This document shows positions 59,701 through 64,000 of a stretch of 64,000 nt of DNA, one piece after another. This stretch comes from Yponomeuta sedellus (taxonomy: Eukaryota; Arthropoda; Insecta; Lepidoptera; Yponomeutidae). A model generated the notes under the pieces. It saw only the letters and a list, made by a program, of their open reading frames with translations, did not search any database and was not told the DNA's origin. How positions within the stretch are numbered: position 1 is the stretch's first letter; each line of letters starts with the position of its first letter. Location: contig OW203725.1 of NCBI GenBank assembly GCA_934045075.1, positions 16,490,269 to 16,554,268 on the forward strand. Reading direction: 5' to 3'. Both the position numbers and the translations under genes were made by a program.

Positions 59701-60433
59701 CACCCCTAGGGGCTCACAACACAGTTTTTCAAGCCGAGTGCGTGGGCATCAATTGTGCAGCACAAGCAATCACACAAAGGGAAGTAGAAAAATACAACAT
59801 CCGCATACTGTCCGATAGTGTGGCTGTACTACTCGCTCTCAAAAGATATAACTTCAACTCCAGATTAATCCAGGAATGCCATGAATCCCTGACGAAGGTA
59901 GGGGAAAAAAACAACCTTACTCTGCAGTGGATCAAGGGACACAGTGGCTCAAGGGGAAACGATGCAGCGGATGACTCGCGCGAGGTGGCTCCGGAACCAC
60001 AATAGAGGGACCCGAGCCCATCTCACCCCTACCTTTCTGTCAATTAAGGACATGGTTGAGCAAACGTACCAACCGGTTACACAACTGTGACTGGACCTCA
60101 CGCTCTGACTGTAGACAGGCCAGAATAGCAATGCCGGGTAGAAATCCTCGTCTCGCCCGATGCCTTCTTCGCTTCAATAAAGGGCAGCTCCGTTTAATAG
60201 CGGGGGCTCTTACAGGTCATGGTGCTTACAATAAACATCTTTTCACAATAGGTGTTACAGATAGTTCGCTGTGCAGAGCATGCATGGACGCGGAAGAGAC
60301 ACCCGCCCACGTGCTAGTAGAATGCGCGGGGCTTGCGGCACAAAGGACGGCTCTCCTCGGTAACCCGGGGACACTGCGGGAGGCCTGCAGCGACAATCAC
60401 AAGCTGTTGGCTTTCCTGGAGGAGCTGGGGTAG
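56751..60433 (+). pseudogene. LINE ORF2: endonuclease, RT, RNase H, Cys-rich end; multiply broken
   Basis: Endonuclease: 56751-57296 (QMNLHHSRTAT, LIQEPWINGNRICGL, ASAYMPDGED, VAADANAHHSLWG), resuming at about 57384 after an inserted element (ICDLTMATDR-like start, then SDHRWIRFDL). A frameshift near 57930 leads to the frame with LRDVAKGRGSLLKPDN and FKAPGSDGIFPALLQW. Another near 58250 leads to the main RT frame through 60005. There D56 (IDIEGAFD), GCPQGG 110-115 and YADD 143-146 are counted from 58416. RNase H: D406 (FTDGSK), E441, D467, D516. A one-base loss near 59980 ends that frame, and the C-terminus (CRACMDAEETPAHVLVEC) lies in the frame 60056-60433. Catalytic residues survive but the protein cannot be made whole. 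Confidence 0.85.
57291..57381. mobile_element. Minimal family T insertion inside LINE, 12-bp TSD
   Basis: The 91-bp insert is flanked by ATTCTAAACATA at 57279-57290 and 57382-57393. It has only the left end (GTTTAAAAACCTATTTAGAG), a T-run of about 17, and the tail (CCTTAGCACGGGTTAGTGC, ATTAAAAATAAAAATA). The tRNA-like body is absent. LINE coding sequence continues on both sides, so both ends are exact. Confidence 0.92.
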
Positions 60434-60512
60434 CAGGACTAATGTCTTGGAGTGATATCTTCCATCACGCAAAATAGGCTCTTTTTGTAGTCGAGATGTC
60501 ACCAATACCAAA

Positions 60513-60662
60513 ATACCCTGTGTCGTGGGAACCAGAAACAACGACATCACAAATATTTAAACATCCAAGACCTGGAGTGTTTTTTGTCCCCAGCCGGGGT
60601 TCAAACCCGAGACCTCTTTCATGGTAGGCTGATGCGCTACCGCTGCGCCACAACGGTCGTCA
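60513..60662 (-). mobile_element. tRNA-derived SINE, family A, abutting LINE 3' side
   Basis: On the minus strand both boxes are present: TTGTGGCGCAGCGGTAGCGC (A) and GGTCTCGGGTTTGAACCCCG (B), then CCAGGTCTTGGATGTTTAAA. It ends at CAGGGTATTTTGGTATTGG, lacking the 3' tail. It overlaps in content with the 55935 copy (the B box to GGGTAT region), so the LINE did not simply split one SINE. Confidence 0.82.
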
Positions 60663-61398
60663 ATAAATGTAATGAGTTGTGGTGGTTTACGACCCCGGCA
60701 CACGTCGAAGTGACTGTTTTTTTTAATCGAATTAAACACAGATTGTAGTCTATCAGAAAATCGTAAAAGGATGCAGATTATTACAACTTATTTTCCTAAG
60801 CCAGGAACGCAAATAGCGTATCTAACATGTGTCTGACACTGCGTGAAGGATGCAGTTTAATAGAAACTCCGCAGAATAATATTACAATCATTGACAGTGA
60901 TATGGGTTCCAGCCGCCGACCGACCGACTATAAAATGTCATATTATCACCAGGTCAAATGAATATTATGGCAAGATTTTATCTCAAAAGTGCCTTCAAAA
61001 AAAAAGGTAAGCAACATTCGTACATCGAATGGTTTATCATAGCGTTCACTTTACAAAAGTGAATCTAAAATTTACACTTCAGAATCGTAGAATAAATTGT
61101 AATTTGAATTGATTTGTAATTTTATAGATAGATAGAATATTCTTTATTGTACACAGAAATTACAGAAACAGAAATATATAAATTATATGTGTTAATTATA
61201 TATCATCTTATTGAGTATCGATCCTAAATGCTCTGCCCCATCTCTTTTGTATAACTGTCACTGTGTCGAAAGAACAATGCAGGTGACACTTGCCAATTAG
61301 AAAACAATTTGTACTTCAGGATAATATTAAGTATCAACGTTCATAAGTCATTGCATGGACGCACGCCGCCGGTTCCGGGTACTTTTTATCTTCTCCTT
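60663..61398. other. No gene; contains a reversed LINE tail
   Basis: GATAGATAGAATATTCTTTA, then TTGTACAC, at 61122-61150 is a LINE 3' end on the minus strand. Otherwise AT-rich and noncoding. Confidence 0.4.
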
Positions 61399-61399
61399 T

Positions 61400-61502
61400 G
61401 CTGAGACGAAGGTGATCTGGCAGGATCGTGGCAAGTGGTACTGCCTGGTCTCTGCCTACCCCTCTGGGATACAGGCGTGAGGTTATGTATGTATGTATGT
61501 AT
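61400..61502 (+). pseudogene. RTE LINE 3'-terminal scrap
   Basis: The frame reads AETKVIWQDRGKWYCLVSAY then PSGIQA stop, followed by (TATG)n. Same end as 14610-14717. Confidence 0.75.
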
Positions 61503-62190
61503 TAAGTATGATATTGTAAACCTCATTTTTAAACCGTTAAAGTATTTGTATAAGGGTGACAATCATTTTTCCATTGTGACCATCGATTTGTCTAGAAATT
61601 AAATTATTATAGTTAATTGTACAAGGAAACAACATACAGAAAAGATAAAACAAGAAAATACATGTATGTACAAAAACGAGTTTATCTCTGTGAGCGATTA
61701 GGGGAGTCGGAGTGGGGACTAATTAGTTATTTGGGAAATCGAATAGAAAGATATTTTTTATTTATTAGGTAGGGGGTACAGTATTATTTATTGCTTTATA
61801 TAATATATAACGGTATTTACAGATTTAAATATATATAGATATTTTCCTACTTAAACTATTATTATAAAGACGGAACTAAACCTATATTCTAATTTAAATA
61901 AAATTTAATCTAATTTCAATATTTAGGTAGGTATGTCAATAAAATGTTTTTTTGTGCTTCCTTTCTTCTTGCAATCTGTCTCATGACATTTAGCTAGAGT
62001 TTTGACAACTGTCTCACATGGTATATGCCTTGTAGCACATCCATATATTGCTTTATCTTGGCTGAGTGGTTTTCAACCAAGTAGGTCGTTCGTTGATTTT
62101 CTCTTAAGTCTTTTGAGTGTGCGTGTTTTCGTCACAAGTGAACTAGCTAGCTTATTTGGGTGAGATTTAATTCTTTTTGTATAGGTAAGT
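61503..62190. other. No gene recognised
   Basis: AT-rich. 61960-62150 has a minus-strand frame-like stretch but with stops, and nothing recognisable. Confidence 0.35.
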
Positions 62191-62191
62191 G

Positions 62192-62222
62192 TCATGGCAT
62201 GGGTGGAATTTTTATCCTCTAA
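62192..62222 (+). repeat. Family T scrap
   Basis: GGCATGGGTGGAATTTTTAT, then CCTCTAAATA, is the end of the tRNA-like body plus the AGCCTCTAAATA block. The 124-codon frame that starts inside it has no domain. Confidence 0.5.
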
Positions 62223-63325
62223 ATATTTCTCTCAATTTTATGTGTTGTATTTAATCTTTATTTCCTCTTTAATGGTGGCTATTTCCAAGTCCTTATGTAG
62301 TATAAAATGTAATTATTTTATTATGAAATCATCTCAAGCAGACGTTAATATCACAGATGTTATGAATTATAAGCATATATTTTTAAATTATTCAACCGCG
62401 TTTAATATCACATTCTCGGTACTCTCAGCAGAGGAATGCAATTTCATTCAAAGAAGTACATATACAGGGTGTAACCAAACGTCCATATACATCCTAAAAC
62501 GAGGCGTCTACTCGACAAGTCGAACAATTTTTACTATGAGGAGTGCTGGAAATCTTAAAAAAAACTGATATTCTTTGCAACTAATGCGGCAGGTGTTTTT
62601 TAGTAGAGGAAATCTGATTTTTCTTGTAGAAAAATTAGTTTGTATACATGAATAGAACCTCCCATAGTAAAAAGAAGATATGGATGTTATATATGTATTT
62701 GTTGTATTAAATCTATCGTCGAATTAGCACCTATAACACAATTCATTTAGTTGTACTTAATATAGGGCTAACAAGATCTGTGTAATATGTCCATGTACAT
62801 TTATTATTATTATTTATTTATTATTATGTATATAGAGTTTGTTTCACCTTGTATAAAAATACAGCTTTTAAATGAAAAGTGATAACATTGTTGTCCATAT
62901 TTTATATAACTCGGGGCAAAAGGACATGAAATTGACGTATGAATATGGATGGACAAACAGTGACATTAATTAACCCAAACCAGTTTGAAACCTCATGTGT
63001 TCACCGACTCACCACTATTTCAGCCGAAGATTACGCCACATCACACTAATTAGCATTACAAGGGTAAAGATATTTCCTCACAGAATTCTAAATGTGAGCA
63101 CTTGACGCGAATTCTTAGTACTTCACCTTATAGTGATGTTCCGTAAATATCAGGAGTAAAAGTATACGAATTTTCGAGCCCGTATTTCTTTTACTTAAAA
63201 GTGGTATTTCATAAATAACTAATTTCAATACTTTAACCTGTATACGAGACTCTCTCGTCAGATGTAGAAATCTGTGATTGAGAGCCTACTTTCCCTTAGG
63301 AGTTAAACGACGAAAGACGACGACT
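62223..63325. other. No gene; LINE/SINE tails
   Basis: The frame continuing to 62568 is Ile/Ser/Tyr-rich and unrecognised. CTATCGTCGAATTAGCACCT (62712) is a family H body scrap. GATCTGTGTAATATGTCCATG (62778) is a LINE-type end also at 33318. Confidence 0.4.
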
Positions 63326-63410
63326 ACTTATTAGGTAAAACGTAGTTCTTTAATTCCCGACATTATATAGCATCGCGAATTATTAAGAAATACTAAGGCA
63401 ATATTGTGTG
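63326..63410. mobile_element. Degraded relative of the 6.3-kb hairpin MITE
   Basis: ATTAGGTAAAACGTAGTTCT, TTAATTCCCGAC, TAGCATCGCGAATTATTAAG and AAATACTA match 6335-6430 in order. The right arm is lost. Confidence 0.6.
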
Positions 63411-63848
63411 ATCATCATAGCTTAACTAACGTCTCAATTGATACAATTTATAAGGAAACTTAGCAAAGCCGTGTTAAGTAGAGAAAAAAAAAATCTTGAA
63501 GCAGTTTGGTTGCGATCACACATGAAAAATAAAACAAAAGAAATTTAAGTTGCATAAAGTCGTTATAGCTAAAGATAGCTCTTCACCTTTTCATTTAAAG
63601 GAACAGTTTGTTAAGAGAGAAATAAATTGAGACTAGGTTAAAGTAGCACGGAGTAGAACGTGATCAATTGAAATAAAAGGCTCTACTATAACTACTACTG
63701 ATTTGGAATTTAACTACTTCACCGAAAAATTAACCAAAAAGCAATAACATTTTCGTCAATTTCTGGTTAATATATAGCTACTCGTATAAGATATTGACAT
63801 ACTAATGATCTTATTTATAAAAGTCGATTTGTCTTTTTTTCTTTTTCT
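63411..63848. other. No gene recognised
   Basis: AT-rich interval with no supported feature. Confidence 0.35.
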
Positions 63849-64000
63849 TCAGGCTATATTAGTCCACTGCTGGAAATAGCCCTCCCCTAATGAGCGCAAG
63901 GATGTGCCATCATTGGGGGGTAGTGCCCATAGTCCCCACGCTGGGCATGCGGGTTGGGGATCGCAGTTTGGTGGAATTGTACTGCAGGGGGCGCTGCTGC
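63849..64000 (+). repeat. Repeat family E, cut by window edge
   Basis: TTAGTCCACTGCTGGAAATA, GCCCTCCCCTAATGAGCGCA, CCCCACGCTGGGCATGCGGG and TTGTACTGCAGGGGGCGCTG match 38454-38600. Confidence 0.75.

Larger units (their letters stand above)
56093..60445 (+). mobile_element. Non-LTR retrotransposon, Loa/I-type with RNase H, decayed
   Basis: Coding order: ORF1 remnant (56097-56779), then overlapping ORF2 (56751-60433) with endonuclease, RT, RNase H and a Cys-rich end. RNase H plus the GCPQGGVLSSLLWN motif points to the Loa/I assemblage. Lesions: a frameshift near 56503, a 91-bp insertion at 57291, and frameshifts near 57930, 58250 and 59980. The element is enclosed by two minus-strand family A SINE pieces, with ORF1 starting immediately after the first. 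Confidence 0.85.

Noticed and set aside
62194..62568. 124-codon ORF near the right end
   Set aside because: It begins inside a repeat scrap (family T), has AT-driven composition and no recognisable domain.

Overview
The window reads as intergenic or intronic DNA of a lepidopteran insect (moth or butterfly). The base composition is AT-rich and no complete host gene is visible. Several dispersed repeats are of types I know from Lepidoptera: a fragment starting with the words CTAGCTGACCCAGCGAAC (43 kb), GCTGTGCCCCGCGGTGTTACCC fragments (7.9 and 51 kb), RTE-type reverse-transcriptase C-termini ending in a (TATG)n tail, and the 'CCACTGCTGGACATAGCC' repeat. The order is a family-level inference; no species is named.

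Almost everything with coding potential belongs to mobile elements. (1) 8.1-12.3 kb: a two-ORF non-LTR retrotransposon (CR1/Zenon-like) whose ORF2 is broken by a 4-bp tandem duplication and whose 3' end is fused to a widespread repeat tail. (2) 25.1-29.8 kb: a nearly intact two-ORF non-LTR retrotransposon (CR1/Jockey group, PHD-like finger in ORF1) with one lesion, an extra A in an A-run inside the RT domain. (3) 51.57-54.61 kb: a DNA transposon with ~36-bp imperfect terminal inverted repeats and one intact 688-codon ORF encoding a putative DDE transposase of the 'YSDxCGGQN' type (DUF7869/Sola-like, name tentative). A long hairpin starts at its stop codon. (4) 56.1-60.4 kb: a decayed Loa/I-type retrotransposon (ORF1 remnant, endonuclease, RT, RNase H, CCHC-like end) with several frameshifts and a small element inserted in it. 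Smaller remnants include a mariner transposase (45.6-46.2 kb, minus), RTE C-termini (3.0, 3.4, 6.9, 14.3, 61.4 kb) and a LINE ORF2 C-terminus (55.5 kb).

The most distinctive content is a family of tRNA-derived fold-back repeats (pieces at 1, 13.0, 13.4, 15.1, 18.8, 20.7, 24.9, 57.3 and 62.2 kb). Copies share one terminus (TTTTAAAAACCTATTTAG) and an A-rich tail (GCATTAAAAATAAAAATAG). Four copies have convincing 12-14 bp target-site duplications. One copy, at 20.7-22.3 kb, is a single 1.55-kb insertion holding about five 308-bp units: three and a bit on one strand, then nearly two on the other. This looks like a retroposed tandem array with a 5' inversion and is the best candidate here for something undescribed.

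The rest is a mosaic of other tRNA-type SINEs, MITEs (13.97/47.3, 12.36, 16.3, 24.4, 37.9, 39.5, 42.2 and 43.8 kb), foldback hairpins, microsatellites, and a few low-repeat stretches (29.8-32.4, 35.0-37.5, 48.3-49.0 kb) that may be host regulatory or intronic DNA. The only host-gene hint is a possible 48-bp microexon at 16.04 kb.
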